Assembly: GCA_017427485.1 (NCBI GenBank)
Contig: JAFRSR010000121.1
Coordinates: 1-64,000, forward strand
Direction of reading: 5' to 3'
DNA from: Kiritimatiellia bacterium
Lineage (GTDB): Bacteria > Verrucomicrobiota > Kiritimatiellia > RFP12 > UBA1067
Length of the DNA: 64,000 nt
In this document: positions 7,234 to 16,400 of the stretch, piece by piece
Layout of the letters: each line of letters opens with the position of its first letter
How positions within the stretch are numbered: the stretch's first letter is position 1
Notes under the pieces: model-generated
The model's database searches: none
The model's input: only the letters and a program-made list of their open reading frames with translations
Told to the model about the DNA's origin: nothing
Program-made: the position numbers and the translations under genes

Positions 7234-8250
7234 ATGGGCATGAAGCGAACGATGATGATTGCCGGGCTGGCGGCAATTCTGGGAGGGCCGGCCGCCGTGC
7301 CGGCCCAGGCGGCGGTGAGCGTGACGGACGTCACCGCCAAACAGCGCTACCCCTGGAACGGCCTCGTCGATATCACGTGCAACGTGGCGGGCATCGACGG
7401 CGAGACGAACGGCTTGAAATTCGCGGTCGCGGCGGTGATGCCGGATACGGGCAACGCACGCAGCGCACGGAATTTTTGGGTGGTGCAGGGCGGCACCAAC
7501 TCTACAGATCGCGAGGTTCATGCGAACGGCAGCTACCGCCTTCTGTGGGACGCCCGCGCAGACCTCGGCATCGTGCGCTACACGAACATGGTCGTGCGCG
7601 TCAATTTCGATACCCATGAAAAAGTGCAGCTCTGGGAAGGCGGCCCGTATTGGGCCACCACCAACATCGGCGCCGAAAATCCGGAAGACTACGGCTATTA
7701 CTTCTGGTGGGGCGACACGGTGGGCTACAGGCGCGAAGGCAACGCCTGGGTGGCGACCGACGGCTCGTCTTCCAATTTCTCTTTCGGTTCCGGCAACACC
7801 CCGACTTACAATAAAACTCCAGCCACCTTGCAAAGCGAGGGCTGGGTCGTGTCGGAGAACGGCACGTACGTGCTTGCACCGGAGCATGATGCGGCGCAGG
7901 TACAGTGGGGCGGCGGCTGGCGTATGCCGACGTATCAGGAACTGAACGATCTCTGCTACAACAAGTGCGACTGGACGTGGACGACGCAGAACGGCGTGAA
8001 TGGCTACGTCGTTCGCGGACGGGGCGACTACGCCTCCGCGAGCATCTTTCTCCCCTGCGCCGGCTACGGCGACGGGACTTCGCTCAGCAATTCCGGTTCG
8101 TACGGCCGCTGCTGGTCGTCCGTCCCGCTCTCGGACAGCAACGGCTCGTGGTACCTCTACTTCTATTCGGGCGACCACGGCACGTACAGCAACTACTACT
8201 ACCGCAACTACGGTTTATCGGTTCGCCCTGTCCAAGGGTTCGCCCAATAG
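7234..8250 (+). CDS. DGR target: secreted protein with C-type-lectin/FISUMP-like variable domain
   Basis: 338 residues with signal peptide MKRTMMIAGLAAILGGPAAVPAQA (from the second Met). An N-terminal beta domain (about 28-125) is followed by a C-type-lectin-like/formylglycine-generating-enzyme-like domain of the Fibrobacter major-paralogous type: WATTNIGAENPEDYGYYFWWGD, GGGWRMPTYQELNDL, FLPCAGYGDG, and the terminal GLSVRPVQGFA. The last 50 or so residues are unusually rich in Y, S, N, D and G (YSNYYYRNYG), the pattern produced when AAY codons of a template are mutagenised at adenines. This is the variable region of a diversity-generating retroelement, and an RT gene follows. Likely a surface or secreted ligand-binding protein. 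Start: ATG at 7234 after AAAGGA; ATG at 7240 is an alternative. Confidence 0.8.
   Translation: MGMKRTMMIAGLAAILGGPAAVPAQAAVSVTDVTAKQRYPWNGLVDITCNVAGIDGETNGLKFAVAAVMPDTGNARSARNFWVVQGGTNSTDREVHANGSYRLLWDARADLGIVRYTNMVVRVNFDTHEKVQLWEGGPYWATTNIGAENPEDYGYYFWWGDTVGYRREGNAWVATDGSSSNFSFGSGNTPTYNKTPATLQSEGWVVSENGTYVLAPEHDAAQVQWGGGWRMPTYQELNDLCYNKCDWTWTTQNGVNGYVVRGRGDYASASIFLPCAGYGDGTSLSNSGSYGRCWSSVPLSDSNGSWYLYFYSGDHGTYSNYYYRNYGLSVRPVQGFAQ
8092..8247 (+). other. Putative DGR variable region (VR)
   Basis: The C-terminal coding part of the target. Many codons are NNC triplets (TAC, AGC, AAC, GGC, GAC, CAC) interspersed with fixed W, L, F and R codons. The end, SVRPV plus a C-rich CGCCCTGTCC stretch, is where an initiation-of-mutagenic-homing sequence normally lies. 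The exact borders cannot be set without the template repeat, which is not seen in the window. Confidence 0.6.
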
Positions 8251-8255
8251 CGAAC
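8238..8255 (+). other. Hairpin at the 3' end of the VR (spans the stop codon)
   Basis: GTTCGC-CCAATA-GCGAAC: a perfect 6-bp stem with a 6-nt loop containing the TAG stop. DGR targets commonly have a small hairpin/cruciform just 3' of the VR that stimulates retrohoming; this has the right place and size. Confidence 0.5.
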
Positions 8256-8316
8256 GAAGTGAGCGCATTCAATTCTTCAATTCTTTAATTCTTATGGTGG
8301 AATGGTAGGCAGAATT

Positions 8317-8372
8317 GGTAGGGCGCGTTGTCCCCAACGCGCCGCGGCGGCGTGAGGACACGCCACTCTACC
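8317..8372. repeat. Palindromic repeat, family B (complete unit)
   Basis: Opens with GGTAGGGCGCG and closes with CTCTACC, with two internal GC palindromes (GGCGCGTT/AACGCGCC and GGCGTG/CACGCC). Together with 7127-7180 it flanks the DGR target on both sides. The rest of 8256-8316 is an AT-rich run of AATTCTT repeats with no gene. Confidence 0.75.
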
Positions 8373-8385
8373 ATGAAAGGCGAAT

Positions 8386-10482
8386 ATGGCATCGATTGAG
8401 AACAGCCTGAAATACGAATCCGAAGTGGAGCCGGGAAAGATCCGGCTCGTCACGTCGGGCGAGTTCGTGCGCGCCTACAACCGCAGCGCGTGGCTGTTCT
8501 ACTGCTGCATCTCGAAATACAAGGTGATACGGAAATACTCCAAGCAGCAGCAGAAGGACGTGTACTTCCTCGGGTTTCCCGTGAGCAAGCTGCTGGAGCT
8601 TGCGAACGGGCGCGTGTGCACGAAGACGGACTTCGGGTACGACGTCATCCACGACCCGAAGATGCGCGAGGTGTTCGCGGCGGAATTCCGCGACCGGGTG
8701 GTACACCACCTCTTCTACAACTACACGCATGAACTCTTCGAGCGCACGTTCATCGCGGACAGCTACAGTTGCATCGAGGGGCGCGGCACGCACTACGGGG
8801 TGGAGAGGTTGAAGCATCATCTCCTCTCCTGCTCGCAGAACTGGACGAAGCCGTGCTACGTGCTGAAGCTCGACGTGAAGGGCTACTTCATGAGCATCAA
8901 CCGTGCGCGGCTGCTGGTGCGTTGCCGGGAGTTGCTGGGGAGGGTTAAATGTTCACAAATGGCAAATGGCACAATTGTTCACAAATCACAAATGGCAAAT
9001 AGCTGCGACGCGCGGAAGCCCTGCCGCATTTGCATTGATGGCATTGGTGGCAATTGTGAACAATTGAGATTTGTGAACAATGAAATCGCGTTGATGGATT
9101 GGCCTTTGGTGGACTACCTTCTCGAATCCATCTGCATGCTCGATCCAGTGGCGAACTGTCGCATCATCGGCGACAGGGACGAATGGAAGCTGCTGCCGAA
9201 GGAGAAGTCGCTCTTCAACTCGAAGCCCGGATGCGGTCTGCCGATTGGCAACCTCTCGTCGCAACTGTTCAGCAACGTCTACCTCGGCGTGTTCGACGAC
9301 TTCATGAAGCGCGAGCTCAAGTGCCGCCATTACGGACGGTACGTCGACGATGCGTATGTGGTCGCGTCGTCGAAGGAGGAACTTTGGCGCATCGTGCCGA
9401 GGGCGAGGGAGTTCTTGCGCGACGAACTGGAACTTGAACTGAACGAGGCGAAGGTGCGCGTGATCGACGCGCGCAGGGGCGTGGAGTTCCTCGGCGCGTA
9501 TGTGAAGCCGTACCGCACGTATCCGGCGAACAAGGCGCTTCGCAGGATGCGCGGGCGGCTGAAGTCGCTCGACTGGAGCGAAGGGCCGGACAAGGCGCAG
9601 ACGCGCGTGAACAGCATGTTGGGCGTGCTTTCGCACTACGACTGCTGGCACGTGCGCAAGGTGATAACATGGGAAGCGCGGTTGCGCGAACACGGGCGCG
9701 TGACGGACGACTGCCTCAGGTTCGAGCCGGATCGGCTACCTGTCCCACACGGTGTCGTCGTGCGTCAGCAAGGCGGCGCAACGGACGAACGCGAGGATGC
9801 GACACTGCTCGCCCACGACCTCGTACACGATGCGATAGGGGCGGATGATCAGTTGACGGAGGCGGTCCAGGTCGCGTGGCGGGGCGAGAAAGCATGCGAG
9901 CGGAATCCGGGAACCCATGGAGGGCATCGACTCAAGGAGGTTGACCTCCTCGGTGATCTTGGCATGCCACCTGATGCCGTCCTCGTAGGAGAGCGCCGTG
10001 ACGATGGCTCGGATTTGCTCCGTCAATTGTCCACCGGCATGGTTCGACCAGTCAACGGTCATGCAAGTGTCCTTTCGTCAAGCTGCTTTTTGAGCCGGGC
10101 CATCAGGTCGTGGTGCGAAATGAACTCGCCGCGCTCGAACTGGTCGCGTGAGATTTCGACAGACCGTGAAAGTTCCTCGCGTTCGCGGCGGGCTTCGTTG
10201 TCGGCCCAGAGATCCTCGAAGTCGGATATGTCCAATAGGATGGAGGCCGCGTGTCCGTTCTGCGTGATGACGAGCGGACGGTGCGTCCGACGCGTCCGCT
10301 GCATGCAGTCCGCGAGGGTTTGGCGGCATTCGGTGTACGATACCACGTCCTTATCGAGGCGTGGGCGTTGCAAGGTCATTTCTTTGACGGGCATAGAATC
10401 TCCTGTGGGTGAAACGCCCATATTGTACAGCAAACCGTACAGGCATGTCAAGGGGGATGGAAAAAGCAATTTGAAAGGCTGA
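8386..10482 (+). CDS. DGR-type reverse transcriptase with aberrant C-terminal read-through
   Basis: Reverse transcriptase that in DGRs copies a template RNA with adenine errors and feeds the cDNA into the VR of a target. The first 440 or so residues are RT: catalytic Asp 163 in LKLDVKGYFMSI, GCGLPIGNLSSQ (287-293, the IGxxxSQ motif that sets DGR enzymes apart from QGxxxSP of other RTs), and YVDD at 319-322, then the thumb (FLGAYVKPYRTYPANK). Two oddities. Residues 188-235 are encoded by an AT-rich palindromic insert that keeps the frame. After about residue 445 the frame runs antisense through a toxin-antitoxin pair, so the last 250 residues are probably not a real domain and the native C terminus seems lost. 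The gene may be decaying or the tail may be harmless. Confidence 0.8.
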   Translation: MASIENSLKYESEVEPGKIRLVTSGEFVRAYNRSAWLFYCCISKYKVIRKYSKQQQKDVYFLGFPVSKLLELANGRVCTKTDFGYDVIHDPKMREVFAAEFRDRVVHHLFYNYTHELFERTFIADSYSCIEGRGTHYGVERLKHHLLSCSQNWTKPCYVLKLDVKGYFMSINRARLLVRCRELLGRVKCSQMANGTIVHKSQMANSCDARKPCRICIDGIGGNCEQLRFVNNEIALMDWPLVDYLLESICMLDPVANCRIIGDRDEWKLLPKEKSLFNSKPGCGLPIGNLSSQLFSNVYLGVFDDFMKRELKCRHYGRYVDDAYVVASSKEELWRIVPRAREFLRDELELELNEAKVRVIDARRGVEFLGAYVKPYRTYPANKALRRMRGRLKSLDWSEGPDKAQTRVNSMLGVLSHYDCWHVRKVITWEARLREHGRVTDDCLRFEPDRLPVPHGVVVRQQGGATDEREDATLLAHDLVHDAIGADDQLTEAVQVAWRGEKACERNPGTHGGHRLKEVDLLGDLGMPPDAVLVGERRDDGSDLLRQLSTGMVRPVNGHASVLSSSCFLSRAIRSWCEMNSPRSNWSREISTDRESSSRSRRASLSAQRSSKSDMSNRMEAACPFCVMTSGRCVRRVRCMQSARVWRHSVYDTTSLSRRGRCKVISLTGIESPVGETPILYSKPYRHVKGDGKSNLKG
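8948..9083. repeat. AT-rich palindromic insert inside the RT gene
   Basis: A 136-bp AT-rich block in an otherwise GC-rich gene. ATTGTTCACAAATC (8974-8987) and its exact complement GATTTGTGAACAAT (9068-9081) form a 14-bp inverted repeat. A second palindrome, CAATTG-TGAA-CAATTG, lies at 9051-9066, and AAATGGCAAAT motifs repeat. It looks like a small MITE-like or hairpin element inserted between two RT helices without breaking the frame. Confidence 0.65.
9736..10062 (-). CDS. RelE/ParE-superfamily toxin
   Basis: 108 residues, the usual size. Features of the family: an N-terminal helix pair (LTEQIRAIVTALSYEDGIRWHAKITEEVNLLESMPSMG), then RQLIIRPYRIVYEVVGEQCRILAFVRCA, the conserved beta-sheet with the PYRIVYEV core. 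Members either cut ribosome-bound mRNA (RelE) or poison gyrase (ParE); which one cannot be told here. Its start overlaps the antitoxin stop by 4 bp, the standard coupled order (antitoxin first). It lies antisense to the extended reading frame of the reverse transcriptase. Confidence 0.8.
   Translation of the reverse strand: MTVDWSNHAGGQLTEQIRAIVTALSYEDGIRWHAKITEEVNLLESMPSMGSRIPLACFLAPPRDLDRLRQLIIRPYRIVYEVVGEQCRILAFVRCAALLTHDDTVWDR
10059..10394 (-). CDS. Phd/YefM-family antitoxin
   Basis: 111 residues. The N-terminal Phd/YefM DNA-binding half (ECRQTLADCMQRTRRTHRPLVITQNGHAASILLDISDFEDL) is diagnostic: an antitoxin that represses its own operon. The C-terminal tail (RDQFERGEFISHHDLMARLKKQLDE) would mask the toxin. 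The ATG at 10394 has AGGAGA 4 nt upstream; a longer in-frame extension to 10607 was rejected because it crosses the promoter. A sigma70 promoter lies just upstream. Confidence 0.85.
   Translation of the reverse strand: MPVKEMTLQRPRLDKDVVSYTECRQTLADCMQRTRRTHRPLVITQNGHAASILLDISDFEDLWADNEARREREELSRSVEISRDQFERGEFISHHDLMARLKKQLDERTLA
10422..10451 (-). promoter_or_regulatory. Sigma70 promoter of the toxin-antitoxin operon
   Basis: On the minus strand TTGACA (10446-10451), an 18-bp spacer, TACAAT (10422-10427). The spacer and -10 hold repeated TGTAC motifs (CTGTACGG, CTGTACAA) that could serve as the antitoxin's operator. Confidence 0.7.
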
Positions 10483-10494
10483 AAGGAACGAAAA

Positions 10495-13400
10495 ATGAAA
10501 AGAATGTCGATGTTTCTGTTTGCGGCGGTCGCGGCAAACGCGATCCTCCCGGCACGGGGTGGCGATTCCGCGCCGTTCCTGCTGGACACGGCGGACGGCA
10601 CGCGCATAGCGACGGAGGGCGAGGCGATTCCGATTGCCTATTCGCCCCGCTGGGGCAACGCCGCAAGCTGTACGGTGACTGAAAGCGGGAGGGCCGCGCT
10701 TGTCGCGGCCGCGACCTCCGAAGGCACCACCACGTGGACGCCGCAGGGCACGGGCGGCCACACCCTCACGCACACGGCTGGCTCCACCACCTACACCGCG
10801 CAATTCGCGGTGCTGGGCGATGACGTGGAGACTCATGGCGGGACGATCCTTTCCAATGAGACATGGGGGACGAATAAGGTTCATCTCGTCGTCGCGCCGA
10901 TAACCCTTGGCGATAATGACTTTTCCCACTTCTATCGGCTTGAGATACAGTCTGGCGCCATTGTGAAGTTCATGCCTGGGACAGGCTTGTCGATCGAGTC
11001 CAACGCCTATTGTTCGGCTTCAGGGGCAATCTTCACGCATGTGAATGACGATACCATAGGCGGCGACACGCTGATGGACGGCGATTCAACAAGCCCCGTG
11101 ATAGACGACTACGCAGTGTCCAACATGCTGTCTTGGGATGATACGATTGAATTTCGTTACCGCACTGATCCGAATGTGACTCTGTCGGGAACAATTTCAT
11201 CGGGCGAAACCTGGCGCGGACACAATATCTATTGTGTCACCGGTAACCTCACGGTTGCCTCTGGTGCGACGCTCACGATAATGCCCGGTGCTATTGTCAA
11301 ATTCGCAGAAGGGAAATCGCTCACGGTCAACAGCGGCGCAATGCTCACGCTTCAATCCGGCACGATCCTGAAGTTTGGCACGGGGTGCTCGCTCACGGTG
11401 AACGGTTTCTTGGACGCGCAGGGTACCCGCGCCGCGCCGATCGTTTTCACCTCACTGAAGGACGACGCCCACGGCGGCGACACGAACGGGGATGGGGAGA
11501 AGACCTACGCCCAGGCAGGGGATTGGTATCAAATCAGCGTTCCCGGCACGGCCAACTTCAACTACTGCCATGTACTGTACAACTCATCGACCGAGAACAC
11601 GGGTGCGATCGATGCGCGCGGCGGCACGGTCAATTTCGACAACAGCGAAATTGCTCATACTAAGTACGAGTGCGTGAATGCCCACAACAGCGGTTATTTC
11701 ACCGCCCGCAATTCGATATTCCGCGATTCTTCTCTTGGTTTCGGCTACTACGGGAGCGGTCGCGTCAAGGCGTACAACTGCGTGTTTGCCGACTTGACGG
11801 CGGGCATCAGACAAAGCGGCAAGACTCTGGTGAACTGCGTGTTCTATCGCTGCCTCGCCTTTACCGACCAAAGCGGTGATGGTAGCACGTTCAAGAACTG
11901 CGTGTTCTACAATCCATCTGGTTATGGTGCGCAGTCGTATTCCAAGTGCGGTTCCAACGGTAACATCTGGGACGATCCTCTCTTCGTCGACCCCGACAAC
12001 GGCGATTTCCGCATTGCGGCGAACTCGCCGTGTGTGGACGCGGGCGACGGCACGGTCGCACCGGCGACCGATTACTGGGGTCAGCCACGCATGGACGTGA
12101 AGGCGGTCGCCGACACCGGTACGCCCAACTCCGACGGCGTGTGCCCCGACATTGGCATCTACGAGGTGCCCGGCACGGCGCCTGTGCCGCTGCCGGATCT
12201 GGCGGTGGTTTCGGTCGCGACAAGCGCGACCCTCCCGCTTGCGCCCGGAGACTCTTTGGCCGTTACCTACACCGTGACGAACCGCGGCGCGGCGGCGGTC
12301 TCCGGCCTCGTGCGCGACCTCTTCCGCTTCACGGGCGCGGACGCGGCGACGGCGGGCCTTACGGTCGATGCTGCCGAGATCGAGCAGGCGTACAGCGTGC
12401 CGACTGGCGGATGCGCCACGCTCACGGCCACCGTCACCGTGCCAATGCTCAAGGCTGGCAAGTGGAAAGTGGGCGTGATGGTGAATTCCGGGCGCGTTCC
12501 ATACGAGGCGGTGATCGCGAACAATTTCGCTGAGGCGGACGAGATGATTACGGTTGCGGTCGAACCTTTTGCGGTCGGGGAGTCGAAAGACGTGGAAATC
12601 CCAGTTGGCGGCGTGGTTGGCGCGGCGGTGGTTGGACTACCCGCCACCGGCGGCGCGATCGTGGCGGCGCTGCCGAAGGGCGTCGTGTTCTACGCATCTG
12701 CGGGCTATGTGCCCGACGAAACGCGGCACGATGCGGCGGGTGTTCTGCTGGCCGACGGACGCACGGCACTCTTCATTCCGGCGCACGAAGAGGGCGAGAC
12801 GGTGTACGTCACGCTCGTGAACGATTCGAGGGCGGCACAGACGGTGGCGCTTGCGGCGCTGGCTTCAGGCGACGGCCTTGAAGTCGCGAAGCCCGCCGAC
12901 GTGGCGGTGACGGCGAAAGGGCCGAAGGTGACGGCGAAGCTCGTGCTGCCGGAGAGCGTCCGAGACGGGCGCGTGTACGCCGCCTGGGTGGAATACTCGA
13001 ACAGCGGCGACGAGGACGCCGAACTGCCGATCTTCACGGTCTCGCGCACCGGCGGCGGGGCGACGCTTTCGGCGACCGCGAAGGGAACGTATTCGGCGAA
13101 TCCGCTTTCGCTCGTTGGGCTTGCGCCGTCCGCGCCGCGCGGGAAGCTGAAGCCGGGCGAGGCGGGGCGCGTGGCGTTCTACTTCATGTCGTCCGGCAAT
13201 CTGTCGCTGAAGCTCGGCATGGTGACGGAAAAATCGACGTCCGTGCTGAACGGTTTCGCGACGGTCGCCGAATACCGCGCGGGGATGAGCGCGGCGGCGA
13301 CGCGGCTCTGCGCGCGCGGCGGGGCGGAGCCGGGATTCACGGAGGTGCTTGCCCAGGCGCTCAACGAGAAGCGCGGCGCGGGCGGCGCGGCGGTGTGCGG

Positions 13401-16400
13401 AACTTTGAGGCATTCCGCCACGAAGATGCCGATGACGGGAGTGGAGGTGCATCTCGTCTTGACGAATGACTCGTCTGTCGTCGATGCCGTGTTGACGGAC
13501 GCGAACGGACATTTCACGTTGACAGCAGATGATGCGGGCGATTATGCGGTGGACGTACGAGACGTGTTCTCGCATGCGCCTTGTATCGTCTCCCTTGCGG
13601 TCGGAGAGGACACTCCGGTCTCGCTGTCGGCGGTTCCGCTCTCTTCCGTGTCCGGCGTCGTGGGATATTCCGGCACGGCAGAAATCGCCGTCGGCGCGAC
13701 CGTCGTGCTGGACGACCTCTCGACTGCCGATGCCGAGGACAGGGTTGCCGAGACGGACGAATCCGGCATGTACTCGTTCGGCGGACTCGCGGACGGCGAA
13801 TACAGGCTGTCCCTCTATCCGTTCGAGGGCTACGCGCTTGTGGAATCGGATGCTTTCTCGGTTTCAAACGGAGTCCCCGTGTCGCGCAACCTCTCATACG
13901 GTGCGAAGGGGCGGGTTGTCTCCGGGGTCGTGGCGGATGTGGAAACCGGCGCCGTCGTGTCGAATGCGGTTGTGATGTTGTCGCGCGGAGGGACGAGTCT
14001 GGGCGTGACGACAGACGGAGGCGGGCGGTTCAAGTTCGACGGCATCGCCGCCGGACGCTGGGGTTTGACCCTTGAGGCGCCGGCGCATCAGGTGGACGGG
14101 GTGTCCGAGATCGTAGTCGAGGACGGCGCAGGCGAACAGCGCATTGACATTCCGGCGCGCGCCAAATGTCCGTTTGCGGTGTTGCGTCCTGTGGGCATGG
14201 TTCCGCACAAGGCCACGTTCTCCGTTTTGCGCGAGGGAGTCGATTCGCTTGAATGGGATTTCGACGGCGACGGAGTCGCCGACTCAACCTCGGAGACGCC
14301 CGAGTGGACGTATTCTGCGGCTGGCACGTATTCGGTCGCGCTCTCCTATACGGACGGCGACGGCGTACGGAGACGGTCGCAGTGGACGGATGCCGTGAAA
14401 GTTGTCGCGCCATTCGAGAACGTCCTCAAGCCGAACGGCGTACTGGTCTCGGAGGCGGACGGCGTCGCAGTCGAAAGCGTGTCTGAGACGGAACTCGCGC
14501 TTTCCGGTAGTCCGGTTTCGGCATGGGCTTCGCCGGGAACGGTGCTCGGCGCGGAGACTTCGTCGAAGGGCGGCTTCATCCGCCGCGTGGTTTCGTCCGA
14601 GAATCTGGGTGGCGGCCGCTGGCGATTCACGGTCGAGAAGGCGGGGCTGGCCGATCTGTACGAGCAGTATTTCATGTCGGGCGACATTGCGCTGTCGGCG
14701 GCAAAGGCGAGAAAACTCATGGCGGCGCGGCTGGCCTCGGCCTCGCGCAGCGGCTCCGGCGAAGAGGTGTCGCACGGGGCGAAGGTGGTTGTTCCCGAGC
14801 GCGAGGCGGACAATTCGTTTACGCTGCCTACGCTTTCTTACACGCCTTTGTTCTCAGACGCTTCTGCGTCGATAACTGGTTCGTTCGAGGCGTGGAACGG
14901 CGATGCCGTCAAAGGAAGCTACGGGGCGTTGGTGTCCGAGGGACGGGTCTTGATGACGTGGTACTCCGCCACCGACACCTACAAGGCGACGGTCACGGCG
15001 TCCGCCTCCTACACAAAGGACTGGACGAAGGGGTTGACGGGGAAGGAGCCGTTTTCAAAGACCTGGAATCAAAGTTGGGCCGACATTCCGATCGGATGGG
15101 GCTTTTCGCTCAGCCTCCAGACGGACGAAGACCTGAAGTTCTCGATCGAGGGGTCTGGCACCGTGACGGTCGAACAGTCTTTCATGGCGAGACGAACGCA
15201 GATGTTCTTTTTCGACGAGGACGGAGAACTTGACAGCTCCACGACGACAGACTGGGGGGCGACAACCTCCACGAAGAGGAGCATTGCGGGGTCGATTTCT
15301 CCCACTCTTGACGCGTCACTCACGCTGGGTCTGTATGGCTCGTTCGCCAAGTTTGTAGGCCGGGCTGGAGGCGGGCCGAAGGTCGGCGCAAAACTGTCGG
15401 TCACGCAGAGCTTGGGCATCGGGGTCGAGAATTCCTTCTCGGCGGGTTCGTCGGGAGTGGACTTTGACATGGCGCCGATTGTCGAGTCCAAGCTCGAGCT
15501 TGGATTCACCCCTTATGTCGGCGTCAACGTGTCCTGGAAATGGCTGAACATTCCCAAGGCGAAAAAATACGATGTCGATCTGCCGTTGAAGATGGAATGG
15601 CCGAACACGGCAAACGTGGGGAAGATGGGCATGTCAACTGCCGGAGACGGCCTGACCGTGACGTTCACGGCGCAAAACCCGAAGATCGAGGCGACGGGCT
15701 GGATTTTCAAAGACCTGCTCGGTCTGGACGGCGTTGAAGTTCCCGCCGACAAGTTCTTGTGGGGGCTTGGGGACGGATCGCTTCTTCAGGAAGGGCGAAC
15801 CGTTACACATACATACGCCAAGGAAGGCAGGTACAAGATTCGGCTGTTTGGCGAGTCTCCCATCCCAGCTACGCTGATTACGTACACGGGCAGCCCGTTC
15901 GTAAGGACGTCAGTGAAGTGGATCGAGGTATTCGACGACAAGCCGCCAGAGCCGCAGGACTCCGTAGACACCGGCAACAAGACCCCGAAGCAGTCGTGCG
16001 ACCCGAACGAAATGGACGGGCCGGACGGTGTGGGCGAAGAACGCTACGTGAAACCCGGCGAGTGGATGACGTACACCGTCTATTTCGAGAACAAGTCCGA
16101 CGCGGACGTCCCGGCGCAGGAGGTGCGCGTGACGAATCCGCTTTCCGAATGGCTCGACTGGAGTACGTTCGAGATGTGCGATATCGCTTTCTGCAACCAG
16201 GTCGAGACGGGTCTTGCCGGCAAGCAGAACGGGACAATCACTGTTGGTCAGAACGATACTGCGTACAAGGTTCAGGCGACCGTCGCGCTTAATGGCGACA
16301 ACGGGGTTGTAGAGTGGCATCTGCGGAGCTTGGACCCAGCGCGCGCCGACTTCAACTACTGGCCGCCGGACGGCGAGGGCCTGCTGCCGCCCAACGACGC

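Noticed and set aside
9720-10482. C-terminal 250 residues of the RT as a real fused domain
   Set aside because: They are the exact antisense of two well-supported TA genes and show no domain of their own.
10059-10607. Antitoxin frame extended 71 codons upstream
   Set aside because: The extension passes through the operon's own -10/-35 and into the next gene's start. The ATG at 10394 has a ribosome site and begins the Phd/YefM domain.
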